Source: an uncultured Dehalococcoidia bacterium (GTDB lineage Bacteria; Chloroflexota; Dehalococcoidia; Lucifugimonadales; UBA3495). From it: a DNA stretch of 64,000 bases. Of the stretch, positions 53,639 through 62,836 are shown piece after piece. Under the pieces are notes generated by a model. The model ran no database searches. It saw only the letters and a program-made list of their open reading frames with translations, and was not told where the DNA came from. Position 1 is the first letter of the stretch; each line of letters begins with the position of its first letter. The stretch lies in contig OY282494.1 in the NCBI GenBank assembly GCA_958296385.1, positions 3,120,981-3,184,980 of the forward strand, written 5' to 3'. The position numbers were made by a program, and so were the translations under genes.

Positions 53639-55900
53639 TTAGCCGCCGTTTTGGCTCCAGAGTTCCTCCAGGACGGCGCCGGGGGACATTGGGAGGTTGT
53701 CCATTCGCACGCCTATGGCGTTGTGGATGGCGTTGGCGATGGCGGCCATGGGGGGGACGATGGGCACTTCGCCGACGCCGCGCACGCCGTAGGGATGGCC
53801 GGGGTTGGCCTTCTCTACGATGACGGTATCAATCATCGGCAGGTCCAGGCTGGTGGGCATCCGGTAGTCCAGGAAGCTGGAGTTCACCATGTCGCCGTCG
53901 TCGCTCATAAAGTACTCTTCGTTGAGCGCCCAGCCGATGCCCTGCACGGCGCCGCCCTGCATCTGTCCCTCAACGTAGCTGGGATGCACGGCCTTGCCCA
54001 CGTCCTGAACGGCGGTGTAGCGCAGGATTTCGACCTTGCCGGTGTCGGGGTCAACTTCGACGTCCACCAGGTGGGTGCCGAAAGCGCTGCCTACGCCGCT
54101 CGGATTGATGCTGACCTGGGCGGAGATGGGGCCGCCGGTGCGGCCCAGCTGCGCGGACAGTTCCTTAAAGGACATTTGCAAGTCCTCGTCGGAACTGTGC
54201 TTGAATATACCGTCGGCCAGGTCAATTTCGGCGGGGTCTTTGTCCCAGATTTTCCCGGCCCGCTCAATCATCTTGCGCTTGATTTCCTGGGCGCACTCGT
54301 AGGCGGCCCAGCCGGTGGCAAAAGTGGTGCGGCTGCCGCCGGTGAGGAACGTAAAGCCCACCGAGTCGGTATCGCCGACGCTGGGGCGCACGTCTTCAGT
54401 GGGGATGCCCAGGACTTCGGCGGCCTGCATACTGATTGAGGCGCGGGTGCCGCCGATGTCGGTTGAACCTTCCACCAGGCCGATGGTGCCGTCGGAGTGG
54501 ACGCTGATGCTGGCGCTGGAGGCCAGGCCGACGTTGAACCAGAAACCGTTGGCCACGCCGCGTCCCCGGTTGGGGCCGGACAATTCCGACCGATAGTGTT
54601 CGGTGTTGCGGGCGGCCTCCAGGGTTTCGATGTTGCCGATTACGGGGAACTCCGGCCCGTCAACCCGGCGGGTTCCCTCTTTGCTGGCGTTCTTGAGGCG
54701 GAAGTCCAGCGGGTCCATGCCGCAGGCTTGGGCCAGCTCGTCCACAATCTGCTCGCCGCCAAAGGCGGAGATGGGGGCGCCGGGGGCGCGGTAGGCGGCG
54801 ACGCGGGGCTTGTTAGTAACCACGTCGTAGCCCTCAACGCGCTGGTTGGGGATTACGTAGGGGGCGAACACGCACTGCGCGCCGGCGGTTACCTGCGAGC
54901 CGGGATAGGCGCCGGCCTCGTAGCACAGCACGGCGTCGGCGGCCACCAGGGTGCCGTCGCTTTGCGCTCCCATCTTGACCTTGAACCAGGCGCCGGAGGT
55001 GGGCCCGGTGGCCTCAAAGGTTTCGGTGCGCGTCATCTGCATCTTGACTGGGCGGCCGGTCTTTTGCGACAGCAGGGCGGCCACCGGCTCCAGGTACAGC
55101 GGAATCTTGCCGCCAAAGCCGCCGCCAATCTCCATCGGCACAACCTTGATGCGGGAAACCGGAATGTCCAGCACGCCGGCCAGCGCGTCGCGGGTGGTGA
55201 AAGCGCCCTGCGTGCTGGTCCAAACCGTCAGGTAGCCGTCGGTGTTCCACAGCGCGGAGGCGTTCTGCGGCTCGATGTAGCCCTGGTGCACGGTGCGAGT
55301 GCTGAACTCGCGCTCCACCACGTGGTCGGCGGCGGCAAATCCGGCGTCCACGTCGCCCTGCTCGTAGCGGAACCGGGTGGCGATGTTGCTGTGCCGGTCG
55401 GTGGGCTCGCCGAACTCGGTGGTAGTCAAGTCGTCGTGGAGCAGCGCGGCGTCATCCTTCATAGCGTCCAGCACGTTGGAGTTGGGCCGCAGGACTTCGT
55501 ACTCCACCGCGATGAGATTGACCGCTTCCTCGGCGACGTGCAGGGAGTCGGCGGCGATGGCGGCGATGGGATGGCCGCGATAGAGGGCTTTGGCGCCGGC
55601 CAGCACGTTGTCGCTGTTGGCGCGGGCGGACAGGGACGGATTGTCCTTGCCGGCGATGGGCAGGTCGGCGCCGGTGACCACGGCCCGTACGCCGGGCAGG
55701 GCCAGGGCCGCCGCCGTGTCGATGGACACGATGCGGGCGTGCGCGTGGGGACTGCGGAGCATCTTGCCGTGGAGCATACCGGCCATGGCAAAGTCGCCGC
55801 CGTATTTGGCGCGTCCGGTAACCTTGTCGGCGCCATCGTGTCGGATTGGCCGGGTTCCGACGACGTTGTAGTTGGTGTTGGATAGCACGATGTTGGTCAT
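53639..55900 (-). CDS. xanthine dehydrogenase-family molybdopterin-binding subunit
   Basis: 753 residues. RHDGADKVTGRAKYGGDFAM and MLRSPHAHARIVSID start the first domain. EPQNASALW, MEIGGGFGGKIPLYLEP and AYRAPGAPISAFGGEQ are the pterin-cofactor loops, and GVGEVPIVPPMAAIANAI near the C terminus holds the catalytic Glu. Such subunits hydroxylate purines, aromatics, aldehydes or CO, but need FAD and 2Fe-2S partners that are not in this window. Start ATG 55900, with GAGGCG upstream; the open frame to 56134 is discarded. Substrate cannot be read. Confidence 0.88.
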   Translation of the reverse strand: MTNIVLSNTNYNVVGTRPIRHDGADKVTGRAKYGGDFAMAGMLHGKMLRSPHAHARIVSIDTAAALALPGVRAVVTGADLPIAGKDNPSLSARANSDNVLAGAKALYRGHPIAAIAADSLHVAEEAVNLIAVEYEVLRPNSNVLDAMKDDAALLHDDLTTTEFGEPTDRHSNIATRFRYEQGDVDAGFAAADHVVEREFSTRTVHQGYIEPQNASALWNTDGYLTVWTSTQGAFTTRDALAGVLDIPVSRIKVVPMEIGGGFGGKIPLYLEPVAALLSQKTGRPVKMQMTRTETFEATGPTSGAWFKVKMGAQSDGTLVAADAVLCYEAGAYPGSQVTAGAQCVFAPYVIPNQRVEGYDVVTNKPRVAAYRAPGAPISAFGGEQIVDELAQACGMDPLDFRLKNASKEGTRRVDGPEFPVIGNIETLEAARNTEHYRSELSGPNRGRGVANGFWFNVGLASSASISVHSDGTIGLVEGSTDIGGTRASISMQAAEVLGIPTEDVRPSVGDTDSVGFTFLTGGSRTTFATGWAAYECAQEIKRKMIERAGKIWDKDPAEIDLADGIFKHSSDEDLQMSFKELSAQLGRTGGPISAQVSINPSGVGSAFGTHLVDVEVDPDTGKVEILRYTAVQDVGKAVHPSYVEGQMQGGAVQGIGWALNEEYFMSDDGDMVNSSFLDYRMPTSLDLPMIDTVIVEKANPGHPYGVRGVGEVPIVPPMAAIANAIHNAIGVRMDNLPMSPGAVLEELWSQNGG

Positions 55901-56070
55901 AATAATGCGCCTCGCTGCTTGCAGGTGATTCGGTTGCCCGATTTTAGCACAGCCCCGCCCCCGCCCCAACCCTTGCCCGGTCACACCCTGCACGGAGCGG
56001 AACGGCGCCGGCCAGGTTCGGGTTTGACCTGCGCCGCCGCCGCCAGTAATATCAAGGTTAGTATAGCCCA

Positions 56071-56547
56071 ATGATTGACACCGTTCTTGAATCCATCGCA
56101 GAGTCCTTGCGTCGTTATACGGCATTCCGGGCATGGTTCGCGGAAGTTCTGATAACGTTCTCCGTCCTCACGCTGGCGCGCCTCGGCGCCAAAGTATGGG
56201 ACGGTATAATGCTGGACGACCTGACGCCGTGGGCAGCCTGGTGGACAGCCTACGACAGCATCGGTTCATTCGCCGACGACTCGCTGGCTTTTGCAATAGC
56301 CGCCACCGCCATTGTTGAGGGAGGCAGTATGTTCCTGGCCAAAAAACGCATCGCCATAACACGAGAAGACGCCCTCGCAGAAGGGCGCAAGGAAGGCCGC
56401 GAAGAGGGCATTGAAATGGGCCGCGAAGAAGGCATCGAAGTGGGCCGCGAAGAAGGCCGCGCCGAGTCAGCAGCCACCATCGCTGAATTGCGGGAACGCC
56501 TCCGCCGGGCTGAAAACGGGTCTGGCGAGCATAACGGCCACTCCTGA
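56071..56547 (+). CDS. membrane protein with Glu/Gly-Arg repeat tail
   Basis: 158 residues. A predicted membrane helix (VLITFSVLTLARLGAKVW) and a second hydrophobic stretch (LAFAIAATAIVEGGSMFLA) are followed by a tail of EGRKEGREEGIEMGREEGI-type repeats, period about 8 residues, in which Glu, Gly and Arg alternate. The tail probably forms an extended charged coil. Similar tails are common in small membrane proteins of Chloroflexota. No function assigned. Confidence 0.65.
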   Translation: MIDTVLESIAESLRRYTAFRAWFAEVLITFSVLTLARLGAKVWDGIMLDDLTPWAAWWTAYDSIGSFADDSLAFAIAATAIVEGGSMFLAKKRIAITREDALAEGRKEGREEGIEMGREEGIEVGREEGRAESAATIAELRERLRRAENGSGEHNGHS

Positions 56548-56578
56548 CCAGCACGGGCTGGTAAAGCAGGGAGGCGGT

Positions 56579-56815
56579 ATGTTTCTAGCCAGAAAGCTCA
56601 TTGCCACAGCGCGCGAGGATGGACTCAAAGAGGGCCGCAGGATAGGCTACGAAGAAGGCTTTAGGATAGGCTATGCGGAAGGCCGCGAAAAGCTAGCTGC
56701 CGTCATCCAAGAATTGGCAGAAAGCCGGCCTGAGGCAGAACCTATCATCAGGGAGTTTCAGGAGCGCTTGCGCCAGTTGGACCGCAGGGCTGGCGGGCGT
56801 AACTGCCATTCCTGA
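56579..56815 (+). CDS. truncated paralogue of the Glu/Gly-repeat protein
   Basis: 78 residues: MFLARKLIATAREDGLKEGR then IGYEEGFRIGYAEGREKLAA. It corresponds to the second half of the preceding gene (MFLAKKRIAITREDALAEGR), so it is a duplicated C-terminal part, lacking the first membrane segment. GGAGG with short spacing precedes ATG 56579. Whether it is functional or a decaying duplicate is unclear. Confidence 0.55.
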   Translation: MFLARKLIATAREDGLKEGRRIGYEEGFRIGYAEGREKLAAVIQELAESRPEAEPIIREFQERLRQLDRRAGGRNCHS

Positions 56816-56825
56816 CTGGTGTAGT

Positions 56826-57195
56826 GGGCGGTTTGATTTAGCAGTCCCCGGTTTTGGAGCAGTACCAGCAGGTTGTGTGGCGTCCCTACCGTGCTCATCC
56901 TTTAACTGATAACCGATTCCCGACGCCGCAACCCTCGGTTGTGCCGCTCCAACCGGAAGGTTGTCTTGAACCGCGCTGGCCCCGTGGCCAAATGGCGCAA
57001 TCCCTAGACGCCGCCGCTGGCCATCCGGCTGAACCCGCCGCCGCAGAATACCGGCAGCTGCAACCGCAGCGCGCCGTGAGGGGTGGTGATGGTGCGGGCA
57101 TGGAGGGCTGGTAGCCGTCTAGAGGCTGCTGCAACGGCTGTTGTAACCGGATGGGGGTTTGCTGCTCCGGCCGGGTTGCCAAATTGTAAAGCGGG
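56826..57195 (-). mobile_element. internally deleted remnant of the IS, inverted
   Basis: The minus strand matches the start of the IS transposase (57195-57005: CCGGATGGCCAGCGGCG near the zinc-ribbon region) joined directly to its 3' end (57005-56826: CACAACCTGCTGGTACTGCT and the reading AAAACCGGGGACT). About 600 bp of the middle are missing. It is degenerate, with stops and changes, and lacks the outer terminal repeat on the transposase-start side. It sits head-to-head with the intact IS. Confidence 0.75.
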
Positions 57196-57216
57196 CCTAT
57201 GTCGACCCCTACCCGT

Positions 57217-58291
57217 GGTAGCGTTCCGTTTTAGGTGGTTGGTTGTAGGATGGGTGCAAATGCCTGGCCTGAAGTCGGCAGGAGGGGAGTTGCTATGGGA
57301 TTGCTTTACGATTTGGAAACCCGGTTGGAGCAGCAGCTGCCCGTCCGGTTGCAGCGGTCGTTGCAGCAGGCTTTGGACGACTACCAGTCGCTCTGCCCGG
57401 ACTGCGGGTTGGCGATGCACCGGCATCACTGGTACGCCCGTACCATCACCACCAGCTACGGGGCAATTCGGTTGCGGATGCCGGTGTTCCGCTGTGGCGG
57501 GTGCCGCCGGATGGCCAGCGGCGCCGACCTGCTGGGCGAAGATGAGCGTTATCAAAGGTACTCAAAAAAACCCGGAACTTAGCCATCAAACTGGCGGCGC
57601 AGGGGTTGAGTTACGCCCAGAGCGGCCAGTGGTTCGGGTTCGCCAAAAGCACCCTGTGCCGGTGGTTGCGACGGGAGCCGGTAGCACAGCCGGAGCTGCG
57701 GGGGCGGGTGTTGGAGCTGGACGGATTATGGACCAGAACGCGGGCAGGAGCCACGGAATTGAAGGTAATCCGAGATGAAAACGGCGTGGCTCTGGGGGCG
57801 TTTGGCAGCTGGGAAAATGTGATTGACCAGGCTTGGCAACAGGGAGCAATCCAGCCGACGCACCTGGTGAGCGACGGGGATAGGGCCATTGCAGAGGGCA
57901 TCCAAATGGTCTATGGCCGGCAGGCGCCGCATCAACTTTGCCACTTCCACCTGCTGCGGGAATACCGGCGGAACATCGGGGCGGACGGTTGGTGGGCGGC
58001 GCGGCGACTGCTGGCGTCGTCTGGCCTGGCGGAGGCCAAGTTTCACGCGGCGCGGGTGATAGCGTTGACCGGAGGACAGGGGACGTACTGGTGTCGGAAA
58101 GCCCTGCGGGAGGGGCTGCGTCATTTGGACACGGGGCAGTCCCGCTTCAAGACAACCTCACGTTTGGAACGGCACAACCGGGAACTGCGACGTCGGGAAA
58201 AGATGGGCACCGTATGGACACCCCACAACCTGCTGGCACTGCTCCAAAACCGGGGACTCATAAACCAAACCACCTAATACGAAACGCTACC
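57217..58291 (+). mobile_element. insertion sequence, 1,075 bp, with 9-bp target duplication
   Basis: Left end GGTAGCGTTCCGTTTTAGGT, right end complement GGTAGCGTTTCGTATTAGGT. Flanks are identical: CCTACCCGT at 57208-57216 and 58292-58300, so insertion is recent. One transposase occupies 57295-58277. The 9-bp duplication and a DDE transposase with an N-terminal zinc ribbon fit IS256/ISLre2/ISKra4-like groups; I cannot name the family without a search. Confidence 0.92.
57295..58277 (+). CDS. IS transposase, two frames joined by a probable -1 frameshift
   Basis: Frame 1 (57295-57582) encodes a zinc-ribbon-like N terminus (CPDCGLAMHRHHWYA ... CGGCRRM). It meets A-AAA-AAA-C at 57564-57571, a standard -1 slippery site, and hits a stop at 57580. 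The -1 frame continues as KKTRNLAIKLAAQGLSYAQS (helix-turn-helix), then LELDGLW, THLVSDGDRAIAEGI and TSRLERHNREL, which supply the DDE residues. The fusion is about 327 residues. The spacing and sense of the continuation support programmed frameshifting rather than mutation. GGAGGGGAG precedes the ATG. Confidence 0.8.
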
Positions 58292-58389
58292 CCTACCCGT
58301 TGGCGTGTGGCGTTTCGTTGGGTTTGCCGTTAGAATTGTAGGCCCGGTTGGTTTGCTGGCCGGGAAACTTGAGGAGGAATGAATCCGCG

Positions 58390-60669
58390 ATGAGTAACAT
58401 CGACTCCACGCCGGAATTTGTGCGGGATACTTACCGCAAGATGGACGAGAAGCTCCGGCAGGTGCGGGAACGGCTGAATCGTCCGCTTACTATGGCCGAA
58501 AAGCTGCTGCTTTCCCATCTGGATGACGTGGCCGAGGCTGACTTGCGCCCCGGCGACAGCTACATCAACCTGCGCCCCGACCGGGTGGCCCACCAGGACG
58601 TTACCGGCCAGATGGCTATTTTGCAGTTTATGCAGTCGGGCCGCAGCCGCGTTGCCGTGCCTACTACCGTCCACTGCGACCACCTGATCCAGGCCCGCGT
58701 GGGCGCGTCCTCCGACTTGCAGGACGCCCTGAACGAGAGCAACGAGGTTTATCAGTTCCTGGAATCGGCCTGCCGACGCTACGGCATGGGTTTCTGGCGC
58801 CCCGGTTCCGGCATCATCCACCAGGTGGTGCTGGAGAAGTACGCTTTCCCCGGCGCGCTAATTATCGGCACCGACTCGCACACCGTGAACGGCGGCGGGC
58901 TCGGCTCGCTGGCCATCGGTGTCGGCGGCGCCGACGCTGCGGACGTGATGGCCGGCCTGCCCTGGGAAGTGCGCTATCCCCAGATTATCGGCGTCAAACT
59001 CACCGGCTCCATGAACGGCTGGACGGCCCCCAAGGACGTCATCATCAAGCTGGCCTACGAGCTTACCGTTTCCGGCGGCACCAACTCCATCATTGAATAC
59101 TTCGGCCCCGGCGCCGCATCCATATCGGCTACCGGCAAGGGCACCATCTGCAACATGGGCGCCGAGTTGGGCGCCACCGGCGACGTGTTCCCCTGGGACG
59201 AGCGGATGGCTACCTATCTGCGCGCCACCGGCCGGGGCGAGCTGGCTGAAATCGCCGCCGAATACGTCCACCTGCTCACCAGCGACCCGGAGGTGGAGCA
59301 GAACCCGGAGCAATACTACGACCGGCTGGTCGAGATTGACCTGTCCACTTTGGAACCGCACATCACCGGCCCCCATTCCCCGGACCGGGCGCGTCCCATC
59401 TCCCAGCTGGCCGCCGAGGTTGAGCGGGAGGGGTTCCCGGAGGCGGTGTCGGTGGCATTGGTGGGCAGCTGCACCAACTCATCTTACGAGGATATGGAAC
59501 GCTGCGCCGACGTGGCCCGGCAGGCCGCCGCCCGTGGCATCTCCGCCGCCTCCGGACTGCTGGTTACCCCCGGCTCCGAGCAGGTGCGGGCCACCATCGA
59601 GCGGGACGGGCAGGCCGCCGCGCTTGAGGCCGTCGGCGGAACCGTGCTGGCCAACGCCTGCGGCCCCTGCATCGGGCAGTGGAACCGCCCGGAGGCCCGC
59701 GGCACCGACAACAGCATCGTAACGTCGTACAACCGCAACTTCCCCAGCCGCAACGACGGCAACGCCGGCACGATGAACTTCATCGCCAGCCCCGAAGTGG
59801 CCGTGGCGATGAGCCTGGGCGGCCGCCTGTCTTTCAACCCGCTGACCGACCCGCTGGTGGACGCCGACGGCAACGAGTTTATGCTGCAACCGCCGTCGCA
59901 AGCCCCCGAAGTGCCGCCCAACGGGTTTGACCCGGGCGCCGACCTGTACATTGACCCTCCGGACGACGGCGGCGACGTTGACGTGCGCGTTGACCCCGCC
60001 AGCAACCGCTTGCAAGTGCTGGATCCGTGGGACTCGTGGGACGGCAACGACTTTGAGGACGTCCCCATTCTGGTCAAGACGCAGGGCAAGACGACTACCG
60101 ACCACATCTCGCCCGCCGGCCCGTGGCTCCGGTTCCGGGGCCATCTGAACAACCTTAGCGACAATATGTTCCTGGGCGCCAGCAACGCCTACACCGATGA
60201 CAACGGCACCGGCAAGAACCAGCTGTCCGGCGAGGAAATCGCCCCGATTCCGGAGATTGCCCGCGCCTACAAAGCGCAAGGGCTGCGCTGGGTTGCCATC
60301 GGCGATGAGAACTACGGCGAGGGTTCCAGCCGGGAACACGCTGCGATGTCGCCCCGGATGCTGGGCGCCGCCGCCATCATCACCCGCAGCTTCGCCCGCA
60401 TCCACGAGTCAAACCTCAAAAAGCAGGGACTATTGCCCCTCACCTTTGAGGACCCGGCCGACTGGGAGCGCATACTGGACGACGACCGGATGAGCCTGGT
60501 CGGGCTGAGCGAACTCACCCCCGGCCGGCCGGTGCAAGCCGTCCTGAAGCACGCCGACGGCAGCGAGGAAACCATCAACCTGCGCCACACGCTGAACGAC
60601 ACGCAGATTGAATGGTTCAAGGCCGGCAGCGCAATGAACTACATGAAGCAGCTCGAGGAGGGCGGCTAA
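58390..60669 (+). CDS. aconitate hydratase (mitochondrial-type)
   Basis: 759 residues. Cluster-ligand cysteines are in VALVGSCTNSSYEDM and NACGPCIGQW. Other signatures are IIGTDSHTVNGGGLG, SYNRNFPSRNDG and, in the swivel domain, GDENYGEGSSREHAAMSPR. It isomerises citrate to isocitrate in the TCA cycle via a 4Fe-4S cluster. The domain order resembles mitochondrial aconitase rather than AcnB. GAGGAGG lies upstream at a slightly long distance from ATG 58390. The IS inserted just before this gene. Confidence 0.94.
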   Translation: MSNIDSTPEFVRDTYRKMDEKLRQVRERLNRPLTMAEKLLLSHLDDVAEADLRPGDSYINLRPDRVAHQDVTGQMAILQFMQSGRSRVAVPTTVHCDHLIQARVGASSDLQDALNESNEVYQFLESACRRYGMGFWRPGSGIIHQVVLEKYAFPGALIIGTDSHTVNGGGLGSLAIGVGGADAADVMAGLPWEVRYPQIIGVKLTGSMNGWTAPKDVIIKLAYELTVSGGTNSIIEYFGPGAASISATGKGTICNMGAELGATGDVFPWDERMATYLRATGRGELAEIAAEYVHLLTSDPEVEQNPEQYYDRLVEIDLSTLEPHITGPHSPDRARPISQLAAEVEREGFPEAVSVALVGSCTNSSYEDMERCADVARQAAARGISAASGLLVTPGSEQVRATIERDGQAAALEAVGGTVLANACGPCIGQWNRPEARGTDNSIVTSYNRNFPSRNDGNAGTMNFIASPEVAVAMSLGGRLSFNPLTDPLVDADGNEFMLQPPSQAPEVPPNGFDPGADLYIDPPDDGGDVDVRVDPASNRLQVLDPWDSWDGNDFEDVPILVKTQGKTTTDHISPAGPWLRFRGHLNNLSDNMFLGASNAYTDDNGTGKNQLSGEEIAPIPEIARAYKAQGLRWVAIGDENYGEGSSREHAAMSPRMLGAAAIITRSFARIHESNLKKQGLLPLTFEDPADWERILDDDRMSLVGLSELTPGRPVQAVLKHADGSEETINLRHTLNDTQIEWFKAGSAMNYMKQLEEGG

Positions 60670-60766
60670 CGTCCACCGGCGCGCGCGCCCGGCGATGAGG
60701 CGGTGAGCGATTGCGCTAATGCGGGGGCGGCCTACGGGTTGCCCCTGCTGTCGTTATGGGCGGCGG

Positions 60767-62512
60767 TTATGCCCCGGCCATCTGGTGCAGTTGGGCGGAC
60801 AGTACCGGGATTAGCTGCTCCAGCTGTTCCCGCCGGGTTTCTCCCATCAGGCAGATTTGCAGCCAGTTGTGGTCGCGCAGGTAGCCGCTGGCGTAGGACG
60901 TGTAGAATCCGTGGGTTTCCAGTGCCCGGCCCAGTTCGCCGGCGTCCGGCTGGCCCGGCGGCAGCGCGATGGTGGTTACCGCCCCTATGCTTTCGGACTC
61001 GGCGGCTACCAGCTCCAGTCCCAACGCCCGCAGCCGCTCCCGAACCCAGCGGCCATCGGCGTCAATTTGCCGCAGCAGCGCATCCGACTGGCGTTGCAGG
61101 CCGGCGTCCAGGGCGGCCAGCAGGTTGGAGGACAGGGTGAACGGCACGGCCCCCGATTCGTGGTCCTGGCAGTGCAAGCCCAGGTCAAGGTAGCGGGGCA
61201 GTCGCTGGTCGGGCTGCGGACGCTCGGAGCAGAACACCAGGCCCAGGCCGGGGTAGGCGGCCAGCCCCTTGCCGCTGGCGGCGCTGGCCAGCCACACGCC
61301 GCTAAGGTCAACCGGCGTCACCCCCAGGCTGCTGATGCAGTCCAGGGCCAGCCGCGCGTCGTGCCGCTGGCAGATGGCCTTGAGGCGGGCTAAATCCGCC
61401 AACGCCCCGGTGGACGTTTCGCAATGCACCGTCCACAGCCAGCCGCCGGGATTATCCGCCAATGCCGCCGCAATGCGGTCGTAGTCCAGCGGCGTCCCCC
61501 ATTCCTGCCGCAGGGCGGTAAAGCGCTGGCCGGTGCGGTTGGCGTGGTCAATCAGCCGGTTGCCGAATTCGCCGGCGGCTACGATGACTCCGGGGCCGTC
61601 CAGCCGGGAGAGCTGGGCCGCCACCACGTCGTTGGCCAGCGTGCCGGAACCCACCATCACCGCCACGTGGTTGGCGCCGGTAAGCCGGCGCAGGTTGTGA
61701 CGCACCCGCAGCATCAGGGCGCCAAATTCGGGGGAACGGTGCGACAGGGGAGGCCGCCGGAACGTGTCCACTACGGCGCCGGGCATGGCCACCGGGCCGG
61801 GGGTCAGGATAACCGGCTCGCCGGGCGGCGCGGCTACCGCATCGTGGAACTGGCCGGCGAACTCCACGCCCACGTTGCCTACCGGACGGTACATCGGCTG
61901 GTAGGGCGCATCGGCATCGCCCACCACCGGGCCAAAGGGAATAAAACCGATGTGGCGGTAGAGGGCCTGCTGGGACACGCGTCCCGACATTACCACGTAC
62001 TCGTAGCCACCGTCCCGGCAGAAACGGGCCATCATCGTCAGCAGCCCTTGCAGCACACGGGTGCGGCGCATATCGGGCCGCACCGCCAGCAGGCGCACCT
62101 CGCACAGCGAAGCGCCCTCAGCCTGGGGCAGATGCTCCTCCAGCCGGCCCAGCTTTTCGTCCAGCGAGAACGGCCGGCGGTCGCGGACGCAAATCATGCC
62201 CACCAATTGGTCAGCGCGCCGGCAGATGAAGTAGATGTTCTCCCGGTGGAAACGGTCAATCAGGGCGCGGTCGGGGTTGGACGGATGCTGCGGCACCTCC
62301 TCGACGAAAGAGGCGTAGTTGAGCCGGTAGATTTCGTCAAACTCCCAATCCTGGTCGGCGCGCTTGAACACCAGCTCCGGGCCGCCCGCCCCGTTGCGGC
62401 CCGGCCCGGCGTGGGCCGACTGGCCGTTCTCAGACGGGCCGCTGCCGTTGACACGGGCCGCAGCGTAAGCTCCGGATGCCGTGGCCTGAATCTGTCTTGT
62501 CGAGTCGGTCAT
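60767..62512 (-). CDS. fusion of N-acyltransferase (GNAT) and class V aminotransferase
   Basis: 581 residues in two parts. Residues about 45-225 resemble N-acyl-amino-acid/GNAT acyltransferases (EIYRLNYASFVEEVPQHPSN, LCEVRLLAVRPDMRRTRVLQ). Residues about 235-580 are a PLP-dependent class V aminotransferase (VILTPGPVAMPGAVVDTFRR, VMVGSGTLANDVVAA, with Lys in ASGKGLAAYPGLG), like alanine- or serine-glyoxylate aminotransferases and 2-aminoethylphosphonate aminotransferase. A Ser/Gly/Ala-rich stretch precedes the GNAT part. Start ATG 62512; the frame to 62599 is less likely. Such fusion suggests a two-step reaction on one amino substrate; substrate unknown. Confidence 0.82.
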   Translation of the reverse strand: MTDSTRQIQATASGAYAAARVNGSGPSENGQSAHAGPGRNGAGGPELVFKRADQDWEFDEIYRLNYASFVEEVPQHPSNPDRALIDRFHRENIYFICRRADQLVGMICVRDRRPFSLDEKLGRLEEHLPQAEGASLCEVRLLAVRPDMRRTRVLQGLLTMMARFCRDGGYEYVVMSGRVSQQALYRHIGFIPFGPVVGDADAPYQPMYRPVGNVGVEFAGQFHDAVAAPPGEPVILTPGPVAMPGAVVDTFRRPPLSHRSPEFGALMLRVRHNLRRLTGANHVAVMVGSGTLANDVVAAQLSRLDGPGVIVAAGEFGNRLIDHANRTGQRFTALRQEWGTPLDYDRIAAALADNPGGWLWTVHCETSTGALADLARLKAICQRHDARLALDCISSLGVTPVDLSGVWLASAASGKGLAAYPGLGLVFCSERPQPDQRLPRYLDLGLHCQDHESGAVPFTLSSNLLAALDAGLQRQSDALLRQIDADGRWVRERLRALGLELVAAESESIGAVTTIALPPGQPDAGELGRALETHGFYTSYASGYLRDHNWLQICLMGETRREQLEQLIPVLSAQLHQMAGA

Positions 62513-62836
62513 AAGCGATTCAGCTGTGGCCGGTGAACCGGCGTGGCGGGGGCCCGCCAAACGGCAGCCCCGCGTCGCCAGCCTCCCGGCAGCAGTCAAC
62601 CCCGCAAGTGCGCCCCTATACTAACCCAATCGTATTGCCAATGACGTAGAATCCGCAACCATATTTACCATAATATGAGAAAATTGCGAAACTGCCCGGA
62701 CAAGGCAGCGTTTGGCAATCGTTTCACGATTGGGACGATGCGCAGCGGACGATGCACGCCGCAGGCCGGTTGGGATATAATGCGGGTAACGGCAGGGTTC
62801 CGCCGTTGGAACCGACTTTCGCAAGGAGGCACAGTT
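62513..62836. other. divergent intergenic region
   Basis: No gene is visible between the fusion gene and the VOC gene. It has an A/T-rich patch (ATATTTACCATAATATGAG near 62660-62678) and a perfect 7-bp inverted repeat CAATCGT-TTC-ACGATTG at 62716-62732, which could be an operator or short hairpin. Promoters for both genes presumably lie here but no confident -35/-10 pair was found. Confidence 0.4.

Noticed and set aside
54497-55885. 462-codon frame on the plus strand
   Set aside because: Antisense to the molybdopterin subunit; Gly/Ala/Val low-complexity, no start signal.
57586-57849. Separate genes for the two halves of the transposase
   Set aside because: The second half has no start with a ribosome binding site, while the slippery heptamer at the overlap and a continuous helix-turn-helix support one fused product.
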